DNA of 64,000 bases, from positions 5,323 through 69,322 of the forward strand of contig CAYYME010000001.1 of NCBI GenBank assembly GCA_964473005.1, in the 5' to 3' direction. How positions within the stretch are numbered: position 1 is the first letter of the stretch; each line of letters begins with the position of its first letter. Below are positions 34,314 through 43,826 of the stretch, piece by piece. The stretch comes from JAFCEV01 sp964473005 (GTDB taxonomy: Archaea > Nanobdellota > Nanobdellia > Pacearchaeales > GW2011-AR1). Under the pieces are notes generated by a model. It ran no database searches, was not told the origin of the DNA, and worked only from the letters and a program-made list of their open reading frames with translations. Made by a program: the position numbers and the translations under genes.

Positions 34314-35171
34314 TTACTTCTTCCCAGCATTTTTTATTAGAAAATCCAATGTTTTTTCTATCATTTTTTCTGTTTCTTCTTCAAAGAAGTCAAGGGAAGG
34401 CTGGGCATTGACTTCCAGTATAAACCATTTTCCCTCTCTTTTGAACATATCCACTCCGCATACTTTTATGTCCGCAAATTTCATAAGCTTTTTTATTATT
34501 TTTTTTAATCCCTTATCAATTTTAAAGTGTTCAAATTTTTTTGCATAAACTCCGGTTGCTTTCCAGCTGGATTTATTTTTCTTTAAGGCTGTCTGAACTA
34601 TTTTATTTCCTATTAAAGTTACCCTATAACTGGGGGATTTTATAAATTCCTGCGCTATTATCGGAAGTTTTTCACTTCCTTTTTTCCAGAATTTTTTTAT
34701 TAATACTTCTGCTTCACCCATGCCTTTCGCCTTTCCGACATATTCCCCCATTGTTCCTGAAATTCTTTTTAGAATGATGGGCCATCTTCCGAATTCCTTA
34801 AGCTCCCTCTTGGCATTATTTATATTTTCAGAAAGAAGAATTGTCTCGGGTGTGGGAATTTTATGCTTTTTGCATTTTATATAAAACATCCATTTATCCT
34901 CGCTATAATAATAGGAATTTGAGGATTCAAATATTTTTTTGCCCCATTCTTCTATTGTTTTTACAAGTTCCAGAGAAAAATCATCGCACACGCTGCAATA
35001 AATTACATCGCACTTTTTTACTTTTCTTTTTACGGATTTTATATTAAATTTATCAGAGATATTTATTGCAACCAGTTTAACGTCTTTCTTTTTTGCGAGT
35101 TCAGTAAATGTTTTTATCTCCTTTGTCGGCTCTCTTCCACAGTAGATTATTCCTATTACCTTCTTTTCCAC
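34314..35171 (-). CDS. ATP-grasp (RimK-like) ligase
   Basis: 285 aa. Middle and C-terminal ATP-grasp features: WPIILKRISGTMGEYVGKAK (ATP-binding lid), PIIAQEFIKSPSYRVTLIG, and VCGVDMFKREGKWFILEVNA with the Mg-binding E and N. Resembles RimK/LysX-type enzymes that add an amino acid to a carboxylate. The N-terminal domain is a Rossmann-like pre-ATP-grasp module. Substrate unknown; no LysW carrier is visible nearby. Confidence 0.82.
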   Translation of the reverse strand: MEKKVIGIIYCGREPTKEIKTFTELAKKKDVKLVAINISDKFNIKSVKRKVKKCDVIYCSVCDDFSLELVKTIEEWGKKIFESSNSYYYSEDKWMFYIKCKKHKIPTPETILLSENINNAKRELKEFGRWPIILKRISGTMGEYVGKAKGMGEAEVLIKKFWKKGSEKLPIIAQEFIKSPSYRVTLIGNKIVQTALKKNKSSWKATGVYAKKFEHFKIDKGLKKIIKKLMKFADIKVCGVDMFKREGKWFILEVNAQPSLDFFEEETEKMIEKTLDFLIKNAGKK

Positions 35172-35210
35172 TTTACTTTTAATACAATTTTCTATTTAAA
35201 TATAGTGTTT

Positions 35211-36143
35211 TTATTTTGTTTTGAACTGGATTACATCCAAGTCCTTTAAGTTATGCTGAAGCCCTACCTTCTGCCCTGGAAATTTTGATGAGGGTCCCCA
35301 AATTTTTGTTTCTTTGACATTTTTTGAAAATCCCTTCAGAATTTTCTCTGCAACTTCCTGAATTGTTGCATTTTGCCCCAGGATTATCGGACGATTTGAT
35401 TTTTCCTTTTCTGGTTCTTTTGTATAAACCCTGATCTTGTCGAAGCTAATGAAGAGTTTTTCTTTGAGTTCATCTAAATCCTCCTCATTCCCCCACCCCT
35501 GGAGGGCACTTTCTATGGAGAGCATAACATGGTTATATTTTCTGCTTTGAAGGGTTGCAGAAATTTTTCTTTTTTCTTCTTCGCTGAGCAAATCTGTTTG
35601 ATTGAAAACAATTATTCTTTTTCCAGATGCTTTTTTTAATTTCTCTTCAATTTCTTTCAATTGCTCCAAATCTGTAATAAGAATTAAAAATATATCTGCT
35701 GTGTTCACCAGCCCTTTATCATAATACCCGGATTCAATTGCCGGAATTTCAATCAGTTGTATGTTCGCTCCTTCATAGTTCATCATTCCGACAACAGGTC
35801 CGGTTGTTGTGAATCTTTCTTCTGAGATTTTTGGTCTGGCATTTGTTAAAAGAGCAATAAGAGAAGATTTTCCGGTGTTAGTTTTTCCGATGATAACTGC
35901 CCGCATTTCTTCTTTCTTTATTCTGCTTTTCCGGGATTTTCCTGCTTTTCCCCCTCTTTCCTGTTTCTCAAATAATTTTTTCAGGCGGGTTTTTAAATTT
36001 GCAAGCATCTTCTCAGAAGATTTATGCTTAGGGCATTCTTTTATCATTTCTTCTAATGCGTCTATCTTCTCTTCATTATTTCTTGCTGATAAAAATCTTG
36101 CTTCAGCTTGTTTGTAAAAGGGGGATTGGTTCGTTGATGCCAT
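35211..36143 (-). CDS. OBG/DRG-like GTPase with C-terminal TGS domain
   Basis: 310 aa. A helical N-terminal domain, G1 VIIGKTNTGKSSL, G2 TTTGPVVGMMNYEG, G3 reduced to IEIPAIES (canonical DxxG not obvious), G4 VFNQTDLL in place of NKxD, and a TGS domain (IRVYTKEPEKEKS..IWGPSSKFPGQKVGLQHNL). The DRG family assists ribosome function. The weak G3 and G4 (NQTD) motifs suggest altered nucleotide specificity. Confidence 0.82.
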   Translation of the reverse strand: MASTNQSPFYKQAEARFLSARNNEEKIDALEEMIKECPKHKSSEKMLANLKTRLKKLFEKQERGGKAGKSRKSRIKKEEMRAVIIGKTNTGKSSLIALLTNARPKISEERFTTTGPVVGMMNYEGANIQLIEIPAIESGYYDKGLVNTADIFLILITDLEQLKEIEEKLKKASGKRIIVFNQTDLLSEEEKRKISATLQSRKYNHVMLSIESALQGWGNEEDLDELKEKLFISFDKIRVYTKEPEKEKSNRPIILGQNATIQEVAEKILKGFSKNVKETKIWGPSSKFPGQKVGLQHNLKDLDVIQFKTK

Positions 36144-36203
36144 TTTATATTTTAATATGCTTTTTTAAATATGTTTATATTTAAGAATTTTTGCAACTAA
36201 ACA

Positions 36204-36240
36204 TTTATAAAAATGATGGGGTTGTTTAATATGAGGTGGA
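36204..36240 (+). promoter_or_regulatory. TATA box and Shine-Dalgarno of small TM gene
   Basis: TTTATAAAA at 36204-36212 is 37 nt before the ATG at 36245, and GAGGTGG lies 6 nt before it. This is a leadered transcript with a real ribosome-binding site, unlike most genes around it. Confidence 0.45.
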
Positions 36241-36244
36241 TTAA

Positions 36245-36436
36245 ATGCAACCAACACAACAACCTATCCAAGGAGAACCTGTAGCAACAGCGCAGGTGCA
36301 GCAAAAACCTGTTGGAGAACAATCTGTTCAACCAGAACAGGTTATAAAGAAACCATCAAGATGGTGGATTTGGGTGATTGTAGCTGCAGTTATAATTGGT
36401 GGTGGAATTTGGGCTTATTTTCAGTTTCTTGCTTAG
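36245..36436 (+). CDS. Small tail-anchored membrane protein
   Basis: 63 aa. A glutamine- and proline-rich soluble part (QPTQQPIQGEPVATAQVQQK) followed by one TM segment at the C terminus (WWIWVIVAAVIIGGGIWAYF). Tail-anchored layout. It ends 5 nt before the M16 peptidase start and is probably in the same operon. No family recognised. Confidence 0.6.
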   Translation: MQPTQQPIQGEPVATAQVQQKPVGEQSVQPEQVIKKPSRWWIWVIVAAVIIGGGIWAYFQFLA

Positions 36437-36441
36437 TTGAA

Positions 36442-37641
36442 ATGAAATTTGAATTTAAAAGAAAAATCCTGAAAAATGGGATGACTGTCATTTTTGAAAA
36501 GAGAAATCTCCCGGTAGTTAGTGTGGCTTTTGCTGTAAGGCAGGGGGGAATTAATGAAGATGTTTCTGAAAAGGGAATTTCACATTTTATAGAGCACATG
36601 CTTTACAAAGGAACACCGACAAGAAATGCAAAGCAAATTGCAGAAGAAATTGAGAAAAACGGAGGAGAGTTAAATGGTTTTACAAGCGAAGTAATAACTG
36701 CTTACTGGTGCAAGATGCCAAGCAAGCATATCAATGTTGCTCTTAGTGTTTTGAGTGATATGGTTAAAAATCCCCTATTTGATGAAAAAGAATTAGAAAA
36801 AGAAAGAAAAGTTATTTTTGAAGAGATTAAACTTTATCATGATAATCCCCAGCGTTATGTAATGGATGAAATCCAAAAATCTCTTTATAGCGGAACAATG
36901 GGGAAAGACCTAATTGGAACCTATGAAACTATGAAATCCTTAGACAGAAAAAAAATAATTGAAAAATTCAGGCAGGTTTATACTCCCAATAATATGATTT
37001 TGTGTGTTGTTGGAAATGCTGATTTTGATGATATTCTAAAATTTGCAGAAGAGAATTTTGGAAATGAAAAAGGAAAAATTCTTAAGCAAAAATTTAATTT
37101 GAAAAATGAAATAAAAATTGAAAAAAGAAAAGGGGTTGACCAGGCAAATCTTATTTTTGCATATCATGTGCCTTTATCTTCTGATAAAAAATCCCATGCT
37201 GCAAGAGTTCTCGGAACTTTGCTGGCAGGAGGAATGTCTTCGAGATTATTCAGCGAAATAAGGGAAAAAAGAAATTTGGCCTATTCTGTTAAAGGAGATT
37301 CTGCAATTACAAAAGATTTTGCATACAATATTATTTACGTCGGAACTATGAAAGAAAATGTTGAGCAGGTAAAGAAAATTATTTTAGAAGAATTTGAAAA
37401 AGTTGCAGTTGAGTTAGATGAGAGAGAATTGAAGCAGATAAAAGAGCAGCTAATAGGACAGTATCAGATATCTATGGAAGATTCCCAATTACAAATGGTT
37501 AATCTGCTTTATTATGAAATAGATAAAAATGCAGAGGATTTTTATGATTTTGAGAAAAATATAAGGGGTGTTAAATTAGAAGAAGTAAAAAATTTAGCAA
37601 AACTAAAAGAATATAGCTTCTTTGCATTGGTTCCAGAATAA
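36442..37641 (+). CDS. M16-family zinc metallopeptidase
   Basis: 399 aa from ATG 36442; a start inside the preceding gene is not credible. HFIEHMLYKGT contains the inverted zinc motif HxxEH, with the distal glutamate in EKERKVIFEEI. A full N-terminal M16 domain plus the inactive-like C-terminal M16_C half (ADFDDILKFAEENFGNEKG, GMSSRLFSEIREKRNLAYSV) make a one-chain processing peptidase. Found in bacteria and some DPANN archaea. Substrates are short unfolded peptides. Confidence 0.9.
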   Translation: MKFEFKRKILKNGMTVIFEKRNLPVVSVAFAVRQGGINEDVSEKGISHFIEHMLYKGTPTRNAKQIAEEIEKNGGELNGFTSEVITAYWCKMPSKHINVALSVLSDMVKNPLFDEKELEKERKVIFEEIKLYHDNPQRYVMDEIQKSLYSGTMGKDLIGTYETMKSLDRKKIIEKFRQVYTPNNMILCVVGNADFDDILKFAEENFGNEKGKILKQKFNLKNEIKIEKRKGVDQANLIFAYHVPLSSDKKSHAARVLGTLLAGGMSSRLFSEIREKRNLAYSVKGDSAITKDFAYNIIYVGTMKENVEQVKKIILEEFEKVAVELDERELKQIKEQLIGQYQISMEDSQLQMVNLLYYEIDKNAEDFYDFEKNIRGVKLEEVKNLAKLKEYSFFALVPE

Positions 37642-37646
37642 AAATC

Positions 37647-37654
37647 TTTATAAT
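37647..37654 (+). promoter_or_regulatory. TATA box of cysteine-rich surface protein
   Basis: TTTATAAT centred 26 nt before the ATG at 37676 fixes this start and predicts a leaderless mRNA. An 18-codon longer start would lie upstream of the box. Confidence 0.5.
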
Positions 37655-37675
37655 CTCCTTTTGCATACCTCATTT

Positions 37676-39805
37676 ATGAAAAAAAGCTGGGCGATGTTTG
37701 GTTTGGTTTTAATATTAATAATCTCCCTTTCTGTTTTTGTTTCTGCTGGTTTTTTTTCAAATTTCTGGGAAAAAATTACAGGAAAGGCTATCTCTCCCCT
37801 TCCAGAAGATTGCACTCCTTATACCTGCTCTAATTTAGGGTACGATTGTGGCGGGCCATATAATGATGGATGCGGAGGTACAATTTCAAGTTGTGGTAAT
37901 TGTGTCTCAGGAAAGATTTGTCAGAATGGGGTGTGTGTTACATCTTCTGCAGCATGCATAGACAGTGATGGTCCTTTTAATATAATTAATAAAGGAAACT
38001 GTACAAATTCAACAGGCACATATTGGGATAGTTGTTTAGACAGTTCCAGAGTATATGAAAGAAGTTGCTTGGACACTAAATGTATCAAAACTTGGTGGGA
38101 CTGTTCTCTGGGTTATATTTGTAGTAATGGTGCCTGTGTTTCAGCAACTGCACCTGGCACAACTCCTCCGACATACTTTCTAAATCAAACAAACAATACA
38201 ATCGCAGGACAAGCAACAAAATTTTCTTTATATGTGAATGATAATGCATTATCTCCTAAGGGTGCATACATTTTTTCAACAAATAACACAGGAGGCTGGG
38301 TAAATGATTCTCCTGTTTTTTTCACAACAACTCCAAGCTGGGCTAATGTTACTAAAATTTTAAATTCAGCAGATGATTTAACAATAGGATATAGGTGGTA
38401 TCTCAATGATAGTGCAGGAAATATAAATTTCACACCAGTTTATGGTTTGGTAACAACTGCAACATGTGAAACATGTACAGAACATTCAGGATTTACTTGG
38501 TGTAATGATCTTGGGAAATGTGTAGATGACCCTGCTGGTGCTGGTTGTGCAAACTCTGCTGGGAATAGAATTCAGTTTGTGAGCGATTGTTCGTCTAATC
38601 TTCAGGAATGCAAACCTTCTTTAGGTGAATTTGCTTCTTATGCAAATAACCCTAGTATAGGCAAGGTTCTGGGGGGAATTATATATCATGAAGAACTTAG
38701 CGGCGGTTGTGCAATAGATTTTAGCTTTTCTAAGTTAGCCGAGTTACCTGCAGGTTATGAATTTAATGTTCAAAATAAAAGAATAATCTCTATACTGAAT
38801 ATAAGTTCTGCAGATTCTTCCTTAGAAGCTTCTTTGAATTTTAGTTTAAATGAAACAGAAATACATTATCCTTTTAGTATGTCTTTTTATATATGGAGTG
38901 GAACAAAATGGGAATTGTTATCATATGATCCCTGGAAATCCCCTGTTATAAATGAAGATGCACAGGGAAAAAGAACATATAATTATATTATTTCCACACC
39001 CCATTTTTCTTTATTTTTAATAGTAGAACCTGACTTTTGTGGAAATGGAAAATTTGATGCAGGCTGGGAGCAATGTGATGAATCTTTGGCAGAAACAACA
39101 GATTGTACATCATGTATATGTAATAGCGGGACTGATCCTGATGGTAAGGGCTCTTGTGTGAAGGAAAAAGTAAATGAAACCTGTTCTGAAGCAGGAAAAG
39201 AAGATTGTGTTGGATACACATTATATACATGTAATTCTAGTTTGATGTGGGAAAAGAATGGGACAATTGTTGGTAACTGCGGAGTTAATTGTTCTCCCAT
39301 TGGAAATTTATCTTGTGACGGGGAAATTTCTTTAAAGTGCGGTGCAGATTATAAATGGGCGAGCCAAGGCAAAGTAAACGGCTTGTGTGGCTATGTTTCG
39401 GATATTGCTTTGGATTACCCTTCATCAGAAGATAAGTGTGGAAATGGAGTTTGCAATTATGATGAAGATGAATATTCTTGTCCAGAGGATTGTGTAGTAA
39501 AAGAGCAGAAAGAAGAGAAGAGTTGGTTTGTAATATTCCTGATTGTTTTTGTTGCAATTTTAATTTTAGTTCTAATTGTTGTTTTATCCAAGGTATTCAG
39601 TAAACGAAAAAGCAGTTTCCATGAACCAAGTGTTCCTCCTTTATACGGGCCAGGAGGGCCCAGATTATATCCCGGAACGCACCCCCCTGCAGTGCATCAC
39701 AGGGTCATTCGCCATCACCCCCCTGCAGTTCATCATGCAGCAACAAGCCAGCCAATTCATTCTGGTTCTGCAGAAAGGTATCCTGTGAAGCATTATCCTC
39801 GATAA
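37676..39805 (+). CDS. Cysteine-rich surface protein with His/Pro tail
   Basis: 709 aa from ATG 37676. Signal anchor (WAMFGLVLILIISLSVFVSA), the WEKITGKAIS motif just after it, and a long extracytoplasmic part with many Cys pairs (CTPYTCSNLGYDCGG, CGNGKFDAGWEQCDE, CGNGVCNYDEDEYSCPEDC). One TM near residue 620 (WFVIFLIVFVAILILVLIVV) is followed by a cytoplasmic tail rich in His and Pro (THPPAVHHRVIRHHPPAVHH). The CGNGxCxxDE repeats recur in DPANN surface proteins. Likely a cell-envelope component; the tail could bind metal. Confidence 0.72.
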   Translation: MKKSWAMFGLVLILIISLSVFVSAGFFSNFWEKITGKAISPLPEDCTPYTCSNLGYDCGGPYNDGCGGTISSCGNCVSGKICQNGVCVTSSAACIDSDGPFNIINKGNCTNSTGTYWDSCLDSSRVYERSCLDTKCIKTWWDCSLGYICSNGACVSATAPGTTPPTYFLNQTNNTIAGQATKFSLYVNDNALSPKGAYIFSTNNTGGWVNDSPVFFTTTPSWANVTKILNSADDLTIGYRWYLNDSAGNINFTPVYGLVTTATCETCTEHSGFTWCNDLGKCVDDPAGAGCANSAGNRIQFVSDCSSNLQECKPSLGEFASYANNPSIGKVLGGIIYHEELSGGCAIDFSFSKLAELPAGYEFNVQNKRIISILNISSADSSLEASLNFSLNETEIHYPFSMSFYIWSGTKWELLSYDPWKSPVINEDAQGKRTYNYIISTPHFSLFLIVEPDFCGNGKFDAGWEQCDESLAETTDCTSCICNSGTDPDGKGSCVKEKVNETCSEAGKEDCVGYTLYTCNSSLMWEKNGTIVGNCGVNCSPIGNLSCDGEISLKCGADYKWASQGKVNGLCGYVSDIALDYPSSEDKCGNGVCNYDEDEYSCPEDCVVKEQKEEKSWFVIFLIVFVAILILVLIVVLSKVFSKRKSSFHEPSVPPLYGPGGPRLYPGTHPPAVHHRVIRHHPPAVHHAATSQPIHSGSAERYPVKHYPR

Positions 39806-39835
39806 TCTTTTAAATCCTTTTTCTTACACATTCTT

Positions 39836-40636
39836 ATGTTTGTTGTAAAAGTTCCTGGAATAAATGGCTTAGGAAAAACCATCGGATGTGAGAAAGCAGG
39901 AAATGAGGTTTTGAAATTTCTCAGGGAGATTCCTTCAACCGAGAGCGGAAAGCCAATCGATGTAAGGTTACTGGACTTGGAAGAGATTCATCTGGATAAT
40001 TCAGATTTGGAACTGAACAATAATTTAATTTATAAAAATTCTTTGAATTTTTTTAAAACACAGCCAAAAACAATTTTTCTCGGAGGAGACCATTCTGTAA
40101 GTTATTCGCTTGGAAAGGCTTTTTTGGATAACTGCAAAAGCCAGGGGAGTGAACCCTGCCTGATTGTTTTTGATGCTCATGCAGACTGCATGCCTTCTAT
40201 GAAAGAGCCGACGCATGAAGAGTGGCTGAGGAAATTAGTTGAAAAGGGATTTCCCACAAAAAATATTCTGCTGGTTGGGGCAAGAACTATCTGGCAGGAA
40301 GAAATAAAATTTCTAAAAGAAAAAGGAATCAGAACAATAAGCATGAATCAATTTGTGGAAAATTTACAGGATACCTGCGAGATTATTATGGAATTTTCAA
40401 ACAGAAAGGAACTTTATGTTTCAATTGATATAGATTTTATTGACCCTGTTTTTGCCCCCGGAACAGGGTACAGAGAGCCAGGGGGGCTTAGCAGCAGGGA
40501 TTTTTTATATTTAATACAAAGAATGAATAAAATAAAAAATCTTAGGGGAGTAGATATTGTTGAGATAAATCCCGATAAAGATGAAGAAAATAAAACAATT
40601 AAATTAGGAGCCAAGATTTTGGCAGAGATTATTTAG
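39836..40636 (+). CDS. Ureohydrolase (arginase/agmatinase family)
   Basis: 266 aa. The metal motifs FLGGDHSVSY, FDAHADCMPS and SIDIDFIDPVFAPG are intact, which means a binuclear Mn enzyme hydrolysing arginine, agmatine or a related guanidino compound. Which of these cannot be decided by eye; archaeal agmatinases feed polyamine synthesis. It ends immediately before the next gene. Confidence 0.88.
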   Translation: MFVVKVPGINGLGKTIGCEKAGNEVLKFLREIPSTESGKPIDVRLLDLEEIHLDNSDLELNNNLIYKNSLNFFKTQPKTIFLGGDHSVSYSLGKAFLDNCKSQGSEPCLIVFDAHADCMPSMKEPTHEEWLRKLVEKGFPTKNILLVGARTIWQEEIKFLKEKGIRTISMNQFVENLQDTCEIIMEFSNRKELYVSIDIDFIDPVFAPGTGYREPGGLSSRDFLYLIQRMNKIKNLRGVDIVEINPDKDEENKTIKLGAKILAEII

Positions 40637-41158
40637 ATGCGCTGTTTTATCTCCATAAACATTCCGGAAAAAATTCAAAGAGAAATTAAGAAGATTCAGG
40701 ATAAGCTTCCTGAAGTTAAAAACAAGAAAACAGAATTAAAAAATTTACATTTGACATTGAAATTTTTAGGAGAAATTAATGAAGAAAAAACAGAAGAAGT
40801 TAAGAAGAAATTAAGAGAAATCAAATTTAAAAAATTTGAGAGTGAAATTGACAAGATTGGAATTTTTTCTGAAGAATTTGTCAGAATAATCTGGCTGCAT
40901 TTGACAAATTCAGATGAACTTCAGAAAATTATTGACGGGAAATTAAAAAAATTATTTCAGCCTGAAAAAAGATTTATGGGGCACCTTACTATCGCGAGAG
41001 TAAAATCTGTTAAAAATAAAGAAAAATTTTTAGATAAATTGAAAAAACTGAAAATTTCAAAAATAAAATTTGCTGTTGATAAATTTTATTTAATGGTGTC
41101 TGAATTAACTTCCGAAGGCCCGGAATATAAAATTATTGAAGAATATCTGTTAATATGA
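40637..41158 (+). CDS. thpR: RNA 2',3'-cyclic phosphodiesterase (2H family, ThpR)
   Basis: 173 aa. Two HxT motifs, LHLTLKFLGEI and GHLTIARVK, define the 2H phosphoesterase. This cleaves 2',3'-cyclic phosphates on RNA ends, and archaeal members were first described as 2'-5' RNA ligases. The ATG follows the ureohydrolase stop directly. Confidence 0.9.
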   Translation: MRCFISINIPEKIQREIKKIQDKLPEVKNKKTELKNLHLTLKFLGEINEEKTEEVKKKLREIKFKKFESEIDKIGIFSEEFVRIIWLHLTNSDELQKIIDGKLKKLFQPEKRFMGHLTIARVKSVKNKEKFLDKLKKLKISKIKFAVDKFYLMVSELTSEGPEYKIIEEYLLI

Positions 41159-41281
41159 TTTTATAAAACTGGCTGATAAATTATTTCCAATAATAACACC
41201 TATTTTGATAATAAGCTCTATCTAATATATATTCTCTTTTACAGATTTGTTTATATATTCTAAATTCTTTTTTATATTTTA

Positions 41282-41590
41282 ATGGAGATTGATGAAGGGA
41301 GGTTAGAAAAATTAGTTGATGATTTTTTTGGGCAAATTAAGGGAATTAAAGGGCCCGCCCCCCTCAGAATTATTTTTTTGGCAGATAGTCTATCTGGTAT
41401 AGCAGGCAGGGATGAGATAATTCATTATGTTGCTGATAGGTTAGGGGAAGCACTTTCTCGGCAGGTTTTAATCATAGAAGAGAAGGAATATAACACTCTA
41501 AAAGGGGATTATACTATTAATATTAAAGATTTTGATTTTAGTTCAGGTAAATTTTTTCTAAGAAGAATTGCTCAAGGATATAATCAATAA
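41282..41590 (+). CDS. Hypothetical protein, 102 aa
   Basis: Not recognised. A helix (EGRLEKLVDDFFGQIKGI), a hydrophobic strand (LRIIFLADSLSGIAG), then RDEIIHYVADRLGEAL and alternating strands (QVLIIEEKEY, DYTINIKDFDF). Likely a small alpha/beta fold. A TTTATATA element about 30 nt upstream predicts a leaderless start. It ends overlapping the convergent nuclease gene by a few bases. Confidence 0.5.
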   Translation: MEIDEGRLEKLVDDFFGQIKGIKGPAPLRIIFLADSLSGIAGRDEIIHYVADRLGEALSRQVLIIEEKEYNTLKGDYTINIKDFDFSSGKFFLRRIAQGYNQ

Positions 41591-42270
41591 TTAATTTTTC
41601 TGAGATTAATTATTGTTTCTGCTTTTTTCCCAATTGTTTTTTTCAGTTCAGTTTCAGAGGCATTAATTATATCCTTGATTGTTTTAAATTTTTCCAGGAG
41701 TTTTTTTGCTGTCTTAGGGCCTATTCCCCTGAACCCCTCAACAATGAACTGCATTTGCTCTTTTTTATTCAGGGTTTTCTTTTTTGCATTAAGATTGATT
41801 TCTCTTTCCTTCTTTTTTGAAAGAATAGTTATAAATTTGGCAGTATCTTCCTGATTTTTTGTAAAAAGCACAGGAATTTTGTGCTTAAGAAGAACTGAGA
41901 GTAAAAAACCCCTTATAGCATTTGCATTTATGTTAGGATTATTTTCGTTATAAATTTCCTGTTCTGAGATTCCTTCAATTATCAGCAGTTTATTCTTATA
42001 TTGTTTTAATTCTTCAATTTGTTTTATTAACCTGTGATTTAGCATTGAACTTAAAAAATCCTGAACAGTTTTTCTTTCTATAATAATATTTTTTACAACA
42101 TAATCACCTATTTTTAATTCTTTGAATTCAACATAAAAACCCTGCTTTACGAGATAAGATGCAACAAGAGAATTCTTTTCCCTGTAATCCACAATTATTT
42201 TCTCTTTTGGTTCTTCTTTTATTCTTTCTGTTTGTTTTCTTTTCTGAAAAATGTCATGGAGGGGTTTCAT
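41584..42270 (-). CDS. XPF/Mus81-type nuclease (C-terminal half of split Hef)
   Basis: 228 aa. ERCC4 nuclease: KIIVDYREKNSLVASYLVKQ, then GDYVVKNIIIERKTVQDFLS with the ERK-D active site. A C-terminal (HhH)2 domain follows: FRGIGPKTAKKLLEKFKTI and KTIGKKAETI. In most Euryarchaeota this is fused to a helicase as Hef; here the helicase is a separate upstream gene overlapping by 4 nt (ATGA). Cleaves branched DNA at stalled forks. Confidence 0.88.
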   Translation of the reverse strand: MKPLHDIFQKRKQTERIKEEPKEKIIVDYREKNSLVASYLVKQGFYVEFKELKIGDYVVKNIIIERKTVQDFLSSMLNHRLIKQIEELKQYKNKLLIIEGISEQEIYNENNPNINANAIRGFLLSVLLKHKIPVLFTKNQEDTAKFITILSKKKEREINLNAKKKTLNKKEQMQFIVEGFRGIGPKTAKKLLEKFKTIKDIINASETELKKTIGKKAETIINLRKINY

Positions 42271-43820
42271 TCAATTTTCCTCTGGGTCTCTGTTTTAGAA
42301 TTATTTTCATTTTTAAAATCATCCTGAATTTGATTTATTGTTATTTTCATTTTTTTCTCCCTGCTTCTTGAGGCGTAATAAAAAGCCTCATCACGGGTTT
42401 TTTTTGTTATAAGCATAATGAGTTTTCCTTTCATTAATCTTGCTGTTCTTCCTGTTCTCTGTATTGCCCGTATTGCAGAGGGAACAGGCTCATAAAATAT
42501 GACTGCATTAACTTCGGGAATATCCAGTCCTTCTTCAGCTATGCATGTGGCGCACAATATATTTGTTTTTCCTTCTGAGAAGTCTGAAATTATTTGCTGT
42601 TGTTCTTTTTGGCTTAAACCAGAACCATTTTTTTTTGCCTGCCCCACAAAAATTCTTGCTCTTGCCCCTCCTATTTCGTTTAATTTTTTGCAGATTATAT
42701 TTGCACTTTCCCTGAACTGGGTAAAGACAATAATTTTTGTCTTTTCATCCTGTTTTATCTCTCTCTCAACAATCTTCCTGGTTTCCTCGATTTTAGGGTG
42801 CTCCTGATTTTTTGCGAGAAGTTCATTTGACTGCATAAACACAAAATTAAATTCCCGTTTAGATACAAGTTTTTTTACCCCCCTGCTCTGCTGTTTTGCG
42901 GCCTGTTCAAACAAACTTTTAATATAGGTGTTAAAACTTAACAGGGTTTGTGTTTCCAAGAGTTCGAGGGCATGCTGAATTTTAATTGCCTGCGCACAGG
43001 CACTTGCGGCAAGAAGATAATTGAAATTTCTGTTTCCTTTTGCTATGCTGTTCATTATCTTTCCCTGAAGTTCTATTAAGCCTGTTTTTGAGGGAAAAGT
43101 CCAGAGTACTTTTCTGTTTTTCAACTCTGAAACATACTGCTCAAAGAGTTTCAGAAGAACCTGCTTCATCTCCTCAAATTCAGGAGGAAATTTAATTAAT
43201 ACTTTTTCAAATTCAAGCTCCTGAAGATAAGGTTTTACATCCTCGTTTTCACGTGTTCTCAATTCAACAGTTTCTATTGAAAGATTCCTGCAAATTTCCC
43301 TTACTTTTTTCATCTCGCTTCCGGGTGATGCTGTAAGTCCCAAAATCCTTTGGTGTTTTGCCTGTTCTGCATATTTCTGTGCAACGAAATTATAATCATA
43401 ATTTTTTATGCATCTGTGAGCTTCATCTTCAATAAGAAGACAGGCTTCTTTCAAGTCATAAAGATGATTTCTCAAATCATTTGCTACACACTGGGGAGTT
43501 GAAAAGATTATGTCTGCGGTTCTCCAGATTTTTTTTCTTTTTTCCGCCTTGACGGCTCCGGTGAATAGCTGCAAATCCGCAAACAATTCTCCAAGATGCT
43601 TTTTAAAAAAATTCAGATGCTGTTCTGCAAGGGGCTTTGTCGGAGCGAGAAAAATAATTTTTTCCCCTGGAAATTCCTGCAGTCTTCTTATACTTAACAT
43701 CAGCGCTATCAGGGTTTTTCCCATTCCTGTCGGAAGCACAACTAAGCAATTCTTTTTTTCACAGCTCTCAAAAATTTTCTGCTGGTATTCTCTCGGAATA
43801 ATTCCCTCTAGAAATTTCAT
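42267..43820 (-). CDS. Hef-type superfamily 2 helicase (N-terminal half of split Hef)
   Basis: 517 aa. LVVLPTGMGKTLIAL (Walker A), LIEDEAHRCI (DEAH-like Walker B), LTASPGS (motif III), IIVFTQFRESANII (motif IV), EGLDIPEVNAVIFYEP and IQRTGRTAR (motifs V and VI). An insert between the RecA domains with many Lys/Glu matches the Hef/FANCM thumb domain. It remodels forked DNA for the nuclease encoded next to it. In the same minus-strand run as the two membrane-protein genes upstream. Confidence 0.9.
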   Translation of the reverse strand: MKFLEGIIPREYQQKIFESCEKKNCLVVLPTGMGKTLIALMLSIRRLQEFPGEKIIFLAPTKPLAEQHLNFFKKHLGELFADLQLFTGAVKAEKRKKIWRTADIIFSTPQCVANDLRNHLYDLKEACLLIEDEAHRCIKNYDYNFVAQKYAEQAKHQRILGLTASPGSEMKKVREICRNLSIETVELRTRENEDVKPYLQELEFEKVLIKFPPEFEEMKQVLLKLFEQYVSELKNRKVLWTFPSKTGLIELQGKIMNSIAKGNRNFNYLLAASACAQAIKIQHALELLETQTLLSFNTYIKSLFEQAAKQQSRGVKKLVSKREFNFVFMQSNELLAKNQEHPKIEETRKIVEREIKQDEKTKIIVFTQFRESANIICKKLNEIGGARARIFVGQAKKNGSGLSQKEQQQIISDFSEGKTNILCATCIAEEGLDIPEVNAVIFYEPVPSAIRAIQRTGRTARLMKGKLIMLITKKTRDEAFYYASRSREKKMKITINQIQDDFKNENNSKTETQRKIE

Positions 43821-43826
43821 CAGAAT

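Noticed and set aside
36361..36441. N-terminal extension of the M16 peptidase
   Set aside because: It is a shifted reading of the small TM gene; the ATG at 36442 fits the family start.
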